From: Bacillota bacterium
GTDB taxonomy: Bacteria > Bacillota > Clostridia > Lachnospirales > Lachnospiraceae
Direction of reading: 5' to 3'
Assembly: GCA_023421505.1 (NCBI GenBank)
Contig: JAEZTJ010000028.1
Coordinates: forward strand, 1-64,000
DNA length: 64,000 nucleotides
Shown: positions 50,609 through 59,794 of the stretch, in pieces
Layout: every line of letters starts with the position of its first letter
Position numbering within the stretch: position 1 is the first letter of the stretch
Notes under the pieces: generated by a model
Database searches by the model: none
The model's input: only the letters and a program-made list of their open reading frames with translations
Told to the model about the DNA's origin: nothing
Program-made: the position numbers and the translations under genes

Positions 50609-51919
50609 TCATTTATGATATTCATAAACGATTTTCCCCGCTGTCAGAGTATATAATACTCTACCTGTAACCTTCCTGCCATGAAAAGGTGTATTTTTTC
50701 CTTTGGAATAAAATACATTCTTATCTACGATGTATTCCTCCTTCAAATCTGCTACTACAAGATCAGCAATCCTTCCTTCACCAATACAGCCAATGTCTAT
50801 TTTAAGTATTTTAGCAGGATTTACACTCATCTTTTCAACGAGCTGCTTCATTGTAAGGATTCCAGTCTTCACAAGCTCCGTATAAGCCAAAGCAAATGCA
50901 GTTTCAGAACCAACGATACCAAACGGTGCAGCTTGAAAGGACTTCGCCTTTTCCTCCTCGGAATGCGGGGCATGATCTGTTGAAATAACATCAATCACAT
51001 CAGTGCGTAGAGCTTCCTTTAGCGCCTCAACATCTTCTTTTTTACGAAGAGGCGGATTCATCTTATAATTTGCATCATCTTCTATAATATCCTCCTCTGA
51101 CAGAGTAAAATGATGCGGACACACTTCTCCAGTAACTCTAAGGCCCTCTACCTTCGCAAGCTTAATCATTCTCGCACTGTCTTTGGTTGAGCAGTGGCAT
51201 AGATGCAGCTGTACACCGGTCTCTTTCGCAAGTAAAATATCTCTGGCAGTTATAATATCCTCAACTGCATTACTGATTCCTGCAAGCCCTAACTCTTCCG
51301 CTTTTTTACCTGCGTTAATAACGCCCTTTCCTACCAGGAACTTATCCTCACAATGCGCAAAAATGGGTATATCATTCTCCGCAGCCATTCTCATTGCTGC
51401 CGCATAAAGCCCTGTATCCATCACCGATTTCCCGTCTTCACTGAGCGCAACTGCTCCGGCAGTCTTTAGCTTATCGATTGGAACCAGCAAAGCTCCGGCC
51501 TGTTCCTTTGTGATTGCACCTACCGGCAGAATATGGACAGGTGCATAAGCTGCTTTTTCCTTTATCCACTCTATCATCTCGCTGCTATCAATAGCAGGCT
51601 TTGTATTAGGCATGGGACAAATCGTAGTGTATCCTCCTGCTGCCGCTGCCATAGCTCCGGTCATAATTGTTTCCTTATACTCAAAGCCAGGCTCTCGAAG
51701 ATGTACATGCAGGTCGATAAAGCCGGGCATAACGGTCTTATCTGTTGCGTCAATAAATACAAATTCCCTGCCATTTTTAATCGCCTGCTGCCTTATACTC
51801 TCTATCTCTATATTTGTATCAACCCTTCTGATTTGATTTTCTTCAATCAGAATATCAAAAAGGCCCTCCCGCCTAACTGCAGGGTCAATGACATACCCGT
51901 TTTTGATTAAAGTTAACAT
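50609..51919 (-). CDS. pyrC: Dihydroorotase
   Basis: 436 residues, class I (multi-subunit type). Zinc ligands in MPGFIDLHVHLREPG, lysine region GGYTTICPMPNTKP, FAHCEDKFLV, LHLCHCSTKDSA, EVCPHHFTL and the catalytic aspartate in ISTDHAPHS. Cyclises carbamoyl aspartate. Weak GGAG upstream of ATG. The pyr genes here are split into pyrC, pyrK-pyrD and pyrE, without pyrB, pyrF or carAB in the window. Confidence 0.95.
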   Translation of the reverse strand: MLTLIKNGYVIDPAVRREGLFDILIEENQIRRVDTNIEIESIRQQAIKNGREFVFIDATDKTVMPGFIDLHVHLREPGFEYKETIMTGAMAAAAGGYTTICPMPNTKPAIDSSEMIEWIKEKAAYAPVHILPVGAITKEQAGALLVPIDKLKTAGAVALSEDGKSVMDTGLYAAAMRMAAENDIPIFAHCEDKFLVGKGVINAGKKAEELGLAGISNAVEDIITARDILLAKETGVQLHLCHCSTKDSARMIKLAKVEGLRVTGEVCPHHFTLSEEDIIEDDANYKMNPPLRKKEDVEALKEALRTDVIDVISTDHAPHSEEEKAKSFQAAPFGIVGSETAFALAYTELVKTGILTMKQLVEKMSVNPAKILKIDIGCIGEGRIADLVVADLKEEYIVDKNVFYSKGKNTPFHGRKVTGRVLYTLTAGKIVYEYHK

Positions 51920-51965
51920 AGTATTGTTACTCCTTTGTTCCAGATCTCATTTCTAAATCTAATAT

Positions 51966-52361
51966 TTACTCTAATTCTGATCTTTCTATATCCTCAAGTA
52001 CCTTACTGCTTAAATAACCTTCCATTTCCTCACGCAAAATCCATTTGCTGTCCATTAAATCCTCCGACATCACCACCTCGTCAAAGGATACTCTGCATAA
52101 ATAACTGATACCGATGTTGAATACCTCTCCTGTCATAAAGGTCCAGGTATAAAGGATATGATCTATGCTTGCCGATAAACCTGTCTGTTCGTGAATAATT
52201 CGTAATACAGCCTTATCCGGTTCTTCACCAAACTCAATATCACCATCAATAAATTCCCATTGATAGGGCTCGGATACCCGGTCATCGTACCATTTGCGAA
52301 CCACTAGATATTTGTCTTCATATCGAACTACACCCTTAACTAATATTCTGTACTTTTCCAT
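51966..52361 (-). CDS. Nudix-like protein with an altered Nudix box
   Basis: About 131 residues. The fold is recognisable from VVRYEDKYLVVRKWYDDR and the box GDIEFGEEPDKAVLRIIHEQTGL (23 positions; first and last parts given in short): G-x5-E is kept, but the canonical R-E-u-x-E-E has become R-I-I-H-E-Q, so Ile55 and Gln59 replace two metal-binding glutamates. It may be inactive or act as a binder or regulator. GGAGG is 4 bases before the ATG at 52361. It follows the DUF815 ATPase gene on the same strand. Confidence 0.75.
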   Translation of the reverse strand: MEKYRILVKGVVRYEDKYLVVRKWYDDRVSEPYQWEFIDGDIEFGEEPDKAVLRIIHEQTGLSASIDHILYTWTFMTGEVFNIGISYLCRVSFDEVVMSEDLMDSKWILREEMEGYLSSKVLEDIERSELE

Positions 52362-52429
52362 CGCTACCTCCATTCTGTTATCCATCAGCATAACTGTTAA
52401 GTAATTTCGGTAATAATTTTTTCCTTTAT

Positions 52430-53758
52430 CTATTCAATCTGACCTGCAAGATAGTTGATAAATTGCTGTGCTGTACGCCCGGATCTTCCACCGTGGGAGA
52501 GCTCCCACTTATTTGCTTCTGCATACAATTCTTCATCGGTAAGCTTAATATTACTCTGTCGCCTTGCCAGTACCCTGACAATCTCCATGAACTCCTTCGA
52601 GGCCGGTGAAGAAAAATTAATCGTAACTCCGAAACGGGCAACCAAGGAGAGCTTCTCCTGCATGGTATCCGACCTATGCAGTTCATCCGTTTTCTCCATA
52701 TCAGAGCGGTCGTTCCAGGTCTCCCTAATCAAATGTCTTCGATTGGAGGTCGCATAAATAAGTATATTATCCGGTTTAGTTTCTAGTCCACCTTCAATCA
52801 CAGCCTTTAGATATTTGTACTCAATCTCAAACTCTTCGAAGGACAAATCATCCATATATATAATAAACTTATAATTTCTGTTTTTGATTTTAGCAATTAC
52901 TGCAGACAGATCTTCAAATTGGTGCTTATATATTTCAATAATTCTAAGGCCTTCCTTATAGTATTCATTTAAAATAGCCTTCACTGAGGTGGATTTACCC
53001 GTTCCACTGTCGCCAAAAAGCAGAACATTATTCGCTTTCCTGCCTTCCACAAATGCCCTAGTATTATCAATCAGCTTCTTTTTTTGAAGCTCATAGCCTA
53101 CCAAATCTGATAAAACTACCTCCTGCGTGTTGGTAATTGGTAGAATATCTAACTGTCCATTCTCCTTTATAATACGAAATGCCTTATTCAGTCCAAAGTT
53201 ACCTACACCGTAGTCTCGGTAAAAATCTGTTACAAAGTTAAATATCTCATGCTCATTCTTTGCTCCTGCAATTAAATCGCTTAAAACCTTTACCTTATCA
53301 CTGACACTCTTATTATAGCGACTTGTGTTCTTTTCGATGGAATGATAGCTCTTAATAACTGAAAAGCAGTTAATCTCAAGCCCCTTTTCCAGCGGACTAA
53401 AATCATAATCAAACAGGCTTTTAAATATCTTAAAATCATTTTCAGCAAATAGATTAACGGTACCCTCCTTGGCCCCTACCTTTTCGCAGGTAATACTAAA
53501 GGGATTCTCTGTGGTTACTAAAAGAAAGGCCAGATAATTATGCCATAAATTTTTATCAAACCCATAACTGGTTGCCAGTTCAAGCAATTTATTGATCAGC
53601 GTATAAATTCCTGAGGTGATGTTTTCCTTGATAAATATAGAATCAGCATGCTCCTTCTTAAAGCTATCATATTGCTTGATTAAATCTGCCAATTGAAAAA
53701 GCAAACAATCCTCTCCAAAATTCTTATATACTACTAACTTTGAAATTAAACGGTACAT
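52430..53758 (-). CDS. DUF815 family AAA ATPase
   Basis: 442 residues. A helical N-terminal region (1-230) precedes the P-loop domain: Walker A LFGDSGTGKSTSVKAI at about 250-265, Walker B-like FIIYMDDLSFEEFE, ATSNRRHLI sensor 1 and a C-terminal helical lid. DUF815 proteins are widespread in Firmicutes without a firm role. AAGAAGG precedes the ATG. It sits 14 bases after another ATPase gene (53773-55119) and near argS, so the pair may act together. Confidence 0.82.
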   Translation of the reverse strand: MYRLISKLVVYKNFGEDCLLFQLADLIKQYDSFKKEHADSIFIKENITSGIYTLINKLLELATSYGFDKNLWHNYLAFLLVTTENPFSITCEKVGAKEGTVNLFAENDFKIFKSLFDYDFSPLEKGLEINCFSVIKSYHSIEKNTSRYNKSVSDKVKVLSDLIAGAKNEHEIFNFVTDFYRDYGVGNFGLNKAFRIIKENGQLDILPITNTQEVVLSDLVGYELQKKKLIDNTRAFVEGRKANNVLLFGDSGTGKSTSVKAILNEYYKEGLRIIEIYKHQFEDLSAVIAKIKNRNYKFIIYMDDLSFEEFEIEYKYLKAVIEGGLETKPDNILIYATSNRRHLIRETWNDRSDMEKTDELHRSDTMQEKLSLVARFGVTINFSSPASKEFMEIVRVLARRQSNIKLTDEELYAEANKWELSHGGRSGRTAQQFINYLAGQIE

Positions 53759-53772
53759 TCTATTCCTTCTTC

Positions 53773-55119
53773 CTATAAGTCACTAAGCCCCACGAGAATT
53801 AGTTTATTATCGTTTTCTGCCAATCGGTAAAGCTCTTCTTGAAAGCCCTCCTTTGAAAACAAGTAACATAAGTCCGGTTTCTTTTCAGCCTCCCTAGCAA
53901 GTGTAATTAAAGCCTCATAATCAGAAAGCTCTGCCTTTTGTTCCTTCCATAGGCAGCTTGCGATTAGATATTTTCCGGAAACACTCTGAGATATTATATC
54001 GATTGTTCCCTTCTTACCATACCATCGATCCCACCATAGGAATTTTTCCGGAAGCTTCTGCTGCAGATTCATGAGCTTTAAAAACTCTGTACATACATCA
54101 GCAAAATATTCGCTAATATATTTATCAATATAAGGAGCTATCTTATTTTCATATACGAACTCCGGCTGATCAAGCATCAAATCTGAATAATTGGGAAATA
54201 GAAAGCGATACCAAAAGTGAAAGAAATTATCCTTGATCCGATAAAGCCCCTTTTGTAAATTTTCTCTTCCTTCCTCGCTTAATGGAACTACCTTTTCAAC
54301 TATATCAAGTTCACTTAAATTTTTTAAGTAAACTAGTATTTTGGCCCTCGAATAACCGGTTTTCATATGCAGATCATTAAGCTTTAAGTTTCCCTCAGCA
54401 AGTGTGGCTAATATCGTATTATACACCGCTGTTTCTCTTAATTCCAGCTTTAAAAACCGGGAAGGCTCTGAAAAGAGCTTACTGTTTTTATAAAGCAGCT
54501 GCTTAATAATATTACTTTGAACTGAAGCTTCTTCCTTCCATACTTCAAGATATTCCGGAACACCTCCAAGAATAGCATTCATCTTAATACAGGCTTCAAC
54601 AGAGGACTTCGGAAAGCGGGTAACTAGGTCCACAAAGGTAAATTCCTTCAATTTACTATATGCAGTTATATAGGATGCCATATTGCCAAAGCTTTCAATC
54701 ATCTCATTTTCTACAAAGCGGATTGAGGAGCTGAGTAAAATAAACATTACTGATCTGCCAGGATTAGAAAGAAGACGGAGGGCTTCAACAAAATCCAGAC
54801 TGTTTTTCATAATGTATTGAAATTCATCTAATGCAATGATTGTTTTCTCTTTCTGTAAGCTGATTAGCTCAGAAAAGAGAACGGGATAGCTCAAATTCTT
54901 GTCTTCCCCGTATAAACGGCAATTCATATGCTGCAGCTGAAGCTTGTCCGCGCACTCCATGCCTTCATAATAGAAATAAGAAGGCTTTCCCTTTAAGAAT
55001 TCCGTCAGGAGCGTCGTCTTACCAATTCCTTTTCTTCCATAGATAACAACTAAGTTGTTTCCTTCTTCTGCATATTGTTTTTCCAGAAGCTTTAACTCTG
55101 CGGTTCTTCCAACAAACAT
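53773..55119 (-). CDS. Archaeal-type AAA ATPase with DUF234 C-terminal domain
   Basis: 448 residues. Walker A VIYGRKGIGKTTLL at about 25-38, Walker B TIIALDEFQYI, then a winged-helix region (NLKLNDLHMKTGYSRAKILVYL) and a DUF234 segment at the C-terminus (EKFLWWDRWYGKKGTIDII). DUF234 resembles a PD-(D/E)xK nuclease; the W-x-x-W-x-G-K-K-G-T-I-D-I pattern could hold its active site. Families of this type are expanded in archaea and some anaerobes; function unknown. Start has GAGG 2-5 bases ahead. Confidence 0.8.
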   Translation of the reverse strand: MFVGRTAELKLLEKQYAEEGNNLVVIYGRKGIGKTTLLTEFLKGKPSYFYYEGMECADKLQLQHMNCRLYGEDKNLSYPVLFSELISLQKEKTIIALDEFQYIMKNSLDFVEALRLLSNPGRSVMFILLSSSIRFVENEMIESFGNMASYITAYSKLKEFTFVDLVTRFPKSSVEACIKMNAILGGVPEYLEVWKEEASVQSNIIKQLLYKNSKLFSEPSRFLKLELRETAVYNTILATLAEGNLKLNDLHMKTGYSRAKILVYLKNLSELDIVEKVVPLSEEGRENLQKGLYRIKDNFFHFWYRFLFPNYSDLMLDQPEFVYENKIAPYIDKYISEYFADVCTEFLKLMNLQQKLPEKFLWWDRWYGKKGTIDIISQSVSGKYLIASCLWKEQKAELSDYEALITLAREAEKKPDLCYLFSKEGFQEELYRLAENDNKLILVGLSDL

Positions 55120-55152
55120 ATCCTCACCTAAAATCCGATTATCATTTTTAAG

Positions 55153-56922
55153 TTACATTCGTTCCGGTGCTCCAAAACCTAGCAGTTCAATACAGGTCTG
55201 CAAAATATCCTGAACCAGAGTAATAAGTGCAATCCAGGAATTCTGTTTTGCAGAATCCTCTTCCGTGATAATTTTTGTATTATGATAAAAGCTGTTAAAG
55301 GCATTAGAAAGATCATAAATATAAGAACATATGCGGTGAGGCGCAAGCTCCTCATAGGCGGTTCCTATCATCTCACTAAACTTCGTCAACTCTAGCCTAA
55401 GTGTCTGTTCAGCCGGTGCATCAGACGGAAGTATTGTTAAATTTGCCTTTTCCATATTATTTAGCTCTGCAAATTTATTCAAAATTGATTTTATTCGTAC
55501 AATTGTGTATAAGATATAAGGACCCGTATCACCCTCGAAGGAAGTGAAGCGGTCGATATCAAAGATATAATCCTTTGAAACCTGATTGGATAAATCTCCA
55601 TATTTTAAAGCAGCCAGTCCGACCTTCGCAGCTATTTGTCTTGCTTCCTCTTCTTCCATGCTGCGGTTTTCCATAATCTTATTATAAACCTCTTCATTCA
55701 CGCTCTTGATCAGATTCTCAAGACGCATTACTCCGCCCTCTCTGGTTTTAAAGGGCTTTCCGTCTTTACCGTTCATAGTACCATAGCCGATATGTGTGAG
55801 TTTTGTATCGTCCTCAACCAGCTTTGTCTTTCTTGCACAGCGAAATACTGTCTCAAAGTATAGCTCCTGACGCTTGTCTGTAATATAGATGATATGATCC
55901 GGTTGAAAAAGCTTCATACGTTCCAGAATAGTAGCCAAATCCGTTGTATTATATAAAGAAGCACCATCCGATTTTAGAATAATACAGGGCGGTATCTCCT
56001 TGGTATCTGTCTCTTCCTTTACATCCACTACCAAGGCACCCTCACTGATCCTAGTATATTGATTATCCTTCATATATTGTACCATCTCCGGAATATAGGG
56101 CTGTACATCACTTTCCTTCTTCCATAGCTCAAAGGATACATTCAATATAATATATATTCGCTTAACATCTGTTACAGAAACCTCCATCATATGGTTCCAG
56201 ATTGCCGTATAGCCCTTATGACCATTTTGTAAAAGATAAGTGATTTGCTTGGCTTCTTCACGAAATTCAGGATTTTCCTTGGAGTATTCACTTGCTGCCG
56301 GATAGATCTCTTCTAATTCAGTAATGGTAAAGGGAGCTTCCTTGGGATATTCACCCAAAAAATTGTCATCAAAGTAAACCAGCTCAGGCTTACGTCTTCT
56401 AAGCTCTGCAATAATCAGCCCCATCTGTGTTCCCCAATCTCCCAGATGTACATCACCGATTACCTCATTACCGCAATAACGAAGCAGACGTTTTATACTT
56501 TCTCCTATTACAGCTGAACGCATATGCCCGACATGCAAAGGCTTTGCAATATTCGGTCCGCCGTAGTCTATCAGAATTTTCTGCGGATTTGAAACTCCTT
56601 CACAGCCAAAATGCTCCGAGGCTTTCATCTTATTTAAATAATCAGCAAGAAAATCATCACTCAAGGTAATATTAATAAACCCAGGCATAATAGCAGTAAT
56701 TTCTTTAAAGGTTTTGCTTACGCTTAGTCCTTCTGTTATCTCCTGTGCAATCTTAATCGGTGCAGTTTTATATTGTTTTGCTGCAGCTAATGCCCCATTA
56801 CATTGATACTGACATAAGTCCGGTCTATTCGAGACTGTAACCATACCATATTTCTCATCAAAGCCTTTTGCCGCAAAAGCTGCCTTCATCTCATCAGTAA
56901 TTAATTCTATAATCGTTTTCAT
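55153..56922 (-). CDS. argS: Arginyl-tRNA synthetase
   Basis: 589 residues, class I. N-terminal Add1 domain, the HIGH motif as PLHVGHMRSAVIG near residue 130, the KMSKS position replaced by a GKPFKTREGGVMRL segment as usual in ArgS, and a helical anticodon-binding domain (SNAFNSFYHNTKII). GGAGG precedes the ATG. No T-box is visible upstream, unlike pheST. It is followed on the same strand by the ATPase pair. Confidence 0.96.
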   Translation of the reverse strand: MKTIIELITDEMKAAFAAKGFDEKYGMVTVSNRPDLCQYQCNGALAAAKQYKTAPIKIAQEITEGLSVSKTFKEITAIMPGFINITLSDDFLADYLNKMKASEHFGCEGVSNPQKILIDYGGPNIAKPLHVGHMRSAVIGESIKRLLRYCGNEVIGDVHLGDWGTQMGLIIAELRRRKPELVYFDDNFLGEYPKEAPFTITELEEIYPAASEYSKENPEFREEAKQITYLLQNGHKGYTAIWNHMMEVSVTDVKRIYIILNVSFELWKKESDVQPYIPEMVQYMKDNQYTRISEGALVVDVKEETDTKEIPPCIILKSDGASLYNTTDLATILERMKLFQPDHIIYITDKRQELYFETVFRCARKTKLVEDDTKLTHIGYGTMNGKDGKPFKTREGGVMRLENLIKSVNEEVYNKIMENRSMEEEEARQIAAKVGLAALKYGDLSNQVSKDYIFDIDRFTSFEGDTGPYILYTIVRIKSILNKFAELNNMEKANLTILPSDAPAEQTLRLELTKFSEMIGTAYEELAPHRICSYIYDLSNAFNSFYHNTKIITEEDSAKQNSWIALITLVQDILQTCIELLGFGAPERM

Positions 56923-57304
56923 TATAACCTCCGTGATACCTCTATGGCATATCCATTAATTTAATCAATACTTTATCATAGTTATACAGGATTGTCATCA
57001 TATAACAATAAATTTTCCTGTTATATTCCATAAAATACATTCCGATTAGAGAAGTTTTTTGGATTTTTTGCAGTATTTTACTTTATTTCTATTATTTTAA
57101 AAAAGTGTATAAATTTAAAATAAAGACTGTTTTTTTTATTAAAATTGTTGTATATTTATCTTATATTCTAACATGAGAATTCTGGGATTAACAAGATGAA
57201 ATGGGAGACAGCAATTAATTGAATAATGTATGGGGGTACATAAGGCGGATTTTCTCGTTAACAGAATGCTCAGAGTCAATCTGAAATACGAAAGGAGAAA
57301 TATC
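56923..57304. other. Divergent intergenic region, argS to cheX-like gene
   Basis: About 380 bases, very AT-rich. It must contain promoters for both genes. A possible argS promoter (TTGTTA, 16 bases, TATAAC, minus strand near 56980-57010) is only a fair match. I see no riboswitch, T-box or repeat here. Confidence 0.35.
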
Positions 57305-58192
57305 ATGTTCGGGCTTTATTTTGGCAATTACTTAGTAGAAAAGAATAAAATTTCTCAGGCACAATTTGAAGGTATCATGAAGCAGCAACAACAAACCAGA
57401 GTAAAATTAGGATTAATTGCTGTATCAGAGAAGCTGCTGACTAAGAAGCAGGCAGAGGAAATTAATGAAATCCAACGTAAGATGGACCGCCGCTTTGGTG
57501 ATATAGCGGTAGAGAAGGGCTATTTGCTTACAGAAGAGGTAACATATTTATTAAATATGCAGGGTAACCCCTACCTTCAATTTGTTCAGGTTGTAACTGA
57601 AAATAATATACTTGCGCTTCAGGAGATTGATATATATTTAGAAGAATATAAAAAGGATAATCATTTTTCTACCTCTGATATAGATGCGTTAAAGTCAGGT
57701 GATATAGATCGTATTATACCGGTATTTGTAGATACAGAAGCACCCCTATTCGGTGAATGTATCAGCCTATACCTTCGTAATATCGTACGTTTCATCAATA
57801 GTAATATTATTATTAAGAAGGCATACTCAGTAAATGAATATCAGGCCGGTACCCTTGCAACACAGACAATGACAGGTGACCATAATATTTTCGTGGGTTT
57901 TTCCGGAAGGGACAAGGAATTATTAGCAATTTCTAATCCTTTCGCAAAAGAAGAATTTTCTGACATGGATGATGATGCCTTCGATTCCGTATGTGAATTT
58001 ATCAATTGTACCAATGGTTTATTTGCATCGAAGCTTAGTCATGAAGATATCCATATTGATATGACTCCTCCATTATACTACACCGATAAGAAGATTACAG
58101 CAAAGAGTGATTTAACTGTTGTTCCCGTTATAATAGATGGTAACCAATCTGATCTGCTTATCGCAGTAGACAGTCCGATAGAAATTAATTAG
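57305..58192 (+). CDS. CheX/CheC-like phosphatase domain protein with helical N-terminal domain
   Basis: About 295 residues. The N-terminal part (1-130) is helical and carries repeated elements (FGLYFGNYLVEKNKISQAQF; RFGDIAVEKGYLLTEEVTYL) as in proteins with two LVEKG-type helical repeats. The C-terminal half fits CheX/CheC: D-x3-E-x2-N in DSVCEFINCTNG, followed 21 residues later by Pro, the active-site pattern of CheY-P phosphatases. AAAGGAG precedes the ATG at 57305. The CheY-like gene follows in 13 bases, so the two likely form a phosphatase-regulator pair. Confidence 0.75.
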   Translation: MFGLYFGNYLVEKNKISQAQFEGIMKQQQQTRVKLGLIAVSEKLLTKKQAEEINEIQRKMDRRFGDIAVEKGYLLTEEVTYLLNMQGNPYLQFVQVVTENNILALQEIDIYLEEYKKDNHFSTSDIDALKSGDIDRIIPVFVDTEAPLFGECISLYLRNIVRFINSNIIIKKAYSVNEYQAGTLATQTMTGDHNIFVGFSGRDKELLAISNPFAKEEFSDMDDDAFDSVCEFINCTNGLFASKLSHEDIHIDMTPPLYYTDKKITAKSDLTVVPVIIDGNQSDLLIAVDSPIEIN

Positions 58193-58205
58193 GAGGGAAT
58201 TTAGA

Positions 58206-58568
58206 ATGGCGAAGATACTTTTGGTTGATGATTCAAAAACATCTCGTAAAATTTTAAGAGGGATACTAGAAGATAATGGGCATACAGTAATCGGTGATGC
58301 TGCTAACGGAGCAGAAGGCATCGAAAAATACAAGGAGTTACATCCTGATATCACTACAATGGATATAACGATGCCTGTAATGGATGGCCTCGAAGCCCTC
58401 AAAGCTATCATGGAATATGACAAAAATGCTAAGGTAGTCATGGTAACTGCTGCCGGACAGAAATCTAAAATGGTTGATGCCTTAAAATATGGTGCCTCCG
58501 AATTTCTTGCTAAGCCCTTTGAAGCTGCCCAGATTATAGAAATTATTAATAAAGTATACCCTGCGTAA
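58206..58568 (+). CDS. CheY-like stand-alone response regulator
   Basis: 120 residues, a receiver domain alone. Acidic pocket DD at 8-9, phosphoacceptor Asp53 (TTMDITMPVMDG), the switch Thr in VMVTAAG and Lys in FLAKPF. No output domain. AGGAGG precedes the ATG; same operon as the CheX-like gene. No flagellar or chemoreceptor gene is visible in the window, so the partner kinase is unknown. Confidence 0.9.
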   Translation: MAKILLVDDSKTSRKILRGILEDNGHTVIGDAANGAEGIEKYKELHPDITTMDITMPVMDGLEALKAIMEYDKNAKVVMVTAAGQKSKMVDALKYGASEFLAKPFEAAQIIEIINKVYPA

Positions 58569-58627
58569 ATTTCCATAAAATCATTCTGCATAATGCCTGA
58601 TTATTCTATTTCTTTCAGATAATGAAT

Positions 58628-58676
58628 AAAGCTGTTTAAAATCATCCTTTATTAGGAATGATACCAAACAGCTTTT
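58628..58676 (+). terminator. Terminator after the CheX-CheY pair
   Basis: AAAGCTGTTT and AAACAGCTTT pair perfectly, and an inner ATCATTCC-like pairing extends the structure. TTCTTT follows. Confidence 0.7.
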
Positions 58677-58732
58677 CTTTATTTCGTATATTTATACATG
58701 TTTTACATACTATACAGTTCAAGCTCAACAGC

Positions 58733-58909
58733 TTATTGTACCGGCATTACGATTGCAGCTATAATATAAGCGAGAATACCCATACCAAAAAATGAAAATA
58801 TTACCCATAATAGACGTACAACTGTAGGATCAATGTTAATGTACTCCGCGATACCTCCGCATACTCCGCAAATCATTTTATTTCTCTGTGAACGATATAG
58901 TTTCTTCAT
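58733..58909 (-). CDS. PspC domain protein, 58 residues
   Basis: Found by direct reading, shorter than 60 residues. It opens KKLYRSQRNKMICGVCGGIA with DPTVVRLLWVIFSFFG after it: the PspC pattern of a basic N-terminus, the GVCGGIAEY box and a single membrane helix (about 31-55). PspC proteins answer to envelope stress. AAGGAGG lies before the ATG at 58909. It is the last gene of the padR-DUF1700-DUF4097-pspC operon, 33 bases after the DUF4097 stop. Confidence 0.85.
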   Translation of the reverse strand: MKKLYRSQRNKMICGVCGGIAEYINIDPTVVRLLWVIFSFFGMGILAYIIAAIVMPVQ

Positions 58910-58942
58910 AATGAATACCTCCTTTTTCTTATCATAATATTT

Positions 58943-59794
58943 TTATTGTTCAAATTCAACTGTAATGTCACCCATACTGCAATCTAAATTCAGATTATGT
59001 TCAGTATTCTCATTTTTTATTACTTTATTACTGATACTATTATAGCTATGTCTGTTGATATTCACGTCTCCGATACCACTGCTGATTTCGTAGGAGTAAT
59101 CTTCCTCAACTGCGTTAAGTATGAACTTAATTTTACCTATACCACATTTAATATGATTATCACCGGTAATAGTACCTTCAAATTCTATATCACCCATTCC
59201 GCAATCCATCGTCACATCATTTAATATCGCGTTCTGTAGGTACAAATCACCAGCACCGACCGAGTACTGTGATTCTTCTTTTATATTAAGCTTCTCAATC
59301 TCAAGCTTTCCTGCTTCTATATGAAAATTCCCCTCCAAAGAGTTTATTTCATCCGCCTTAACAGAACCTGCCAAAATACTTAAATCGATTTTCTCTGCTT
59401 GAAATCCCTCCGGTACGGTAATTGTAATATCGGGACCAAAATCATCCTTCCAAAATCTAATTCCATCAATAGGAAACTTCCATCCAAATACACTAAAGTA
59501 TTGTTCTTCACTCTCTCTAATATACCAGGTACCATCCGATACATAGGAATTAATCTGATCCTCCACAATATGTTCTGCGGAAATACTAAACGTATCTCCT
59601 TTTTCTATCTTGATATCACCATAACCAAATTCAAAATCAATTCTCTCAACGCCCTCATAGCTTCCATGCATTTCAGAAAATGCTGAGATATCTTCCCATC
59701 TGGCACCGGAAGCTGTAGCTATTACAAGGATAGCTATCCCTATACCAATTGCCATAAAACTAATTCCCAACCATACTTTTACGAATGTCTTCAT
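58943..59794 (-). CDS. DUF4097 beta-strand repeat protein, membrane anchored
   Basis: 283 residues. One N-terminal membrane helix (about 8-27), then a beta-helix built from short strand repeats (DFEFGYGDIKIEKGD; CGMGDIEFEGTITGD; CGIGKIKFILNAV; CSMGDITVEFEQ). Such proteins appear as partners of DUF1700 and PspC in Firmicutes, probably in envelope stress sensing. The ATG overlaps the DUF1700 stop (ATGA), so translation is coupled. Confidence 0.85.
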   Translation of the reverse strand: MKTFVKVWLGISFMAIGIGIAILVIATASGARWEDISAFSEMHGSYEGVERIDFEFGYGDIKIEKGDTFSISAEHIVEDQINSYVSDGTWYIRESEEQYFSVFGWKFPIDGIRFWKDDFGPDITITVPEGFQAEKIDLSILAGSVKADEINSLEGNFHIEAGKLEIEKLNIKEESQYSVGAGDLYLQNAILNDVTMDCGMGDIEFEGTITGDNHIKCGIGKIKFILNAVEEDYSYEISSGIGDVNINRHSYNSISNKVIKNENTEHNLNLDCSMGDITVEFEQ

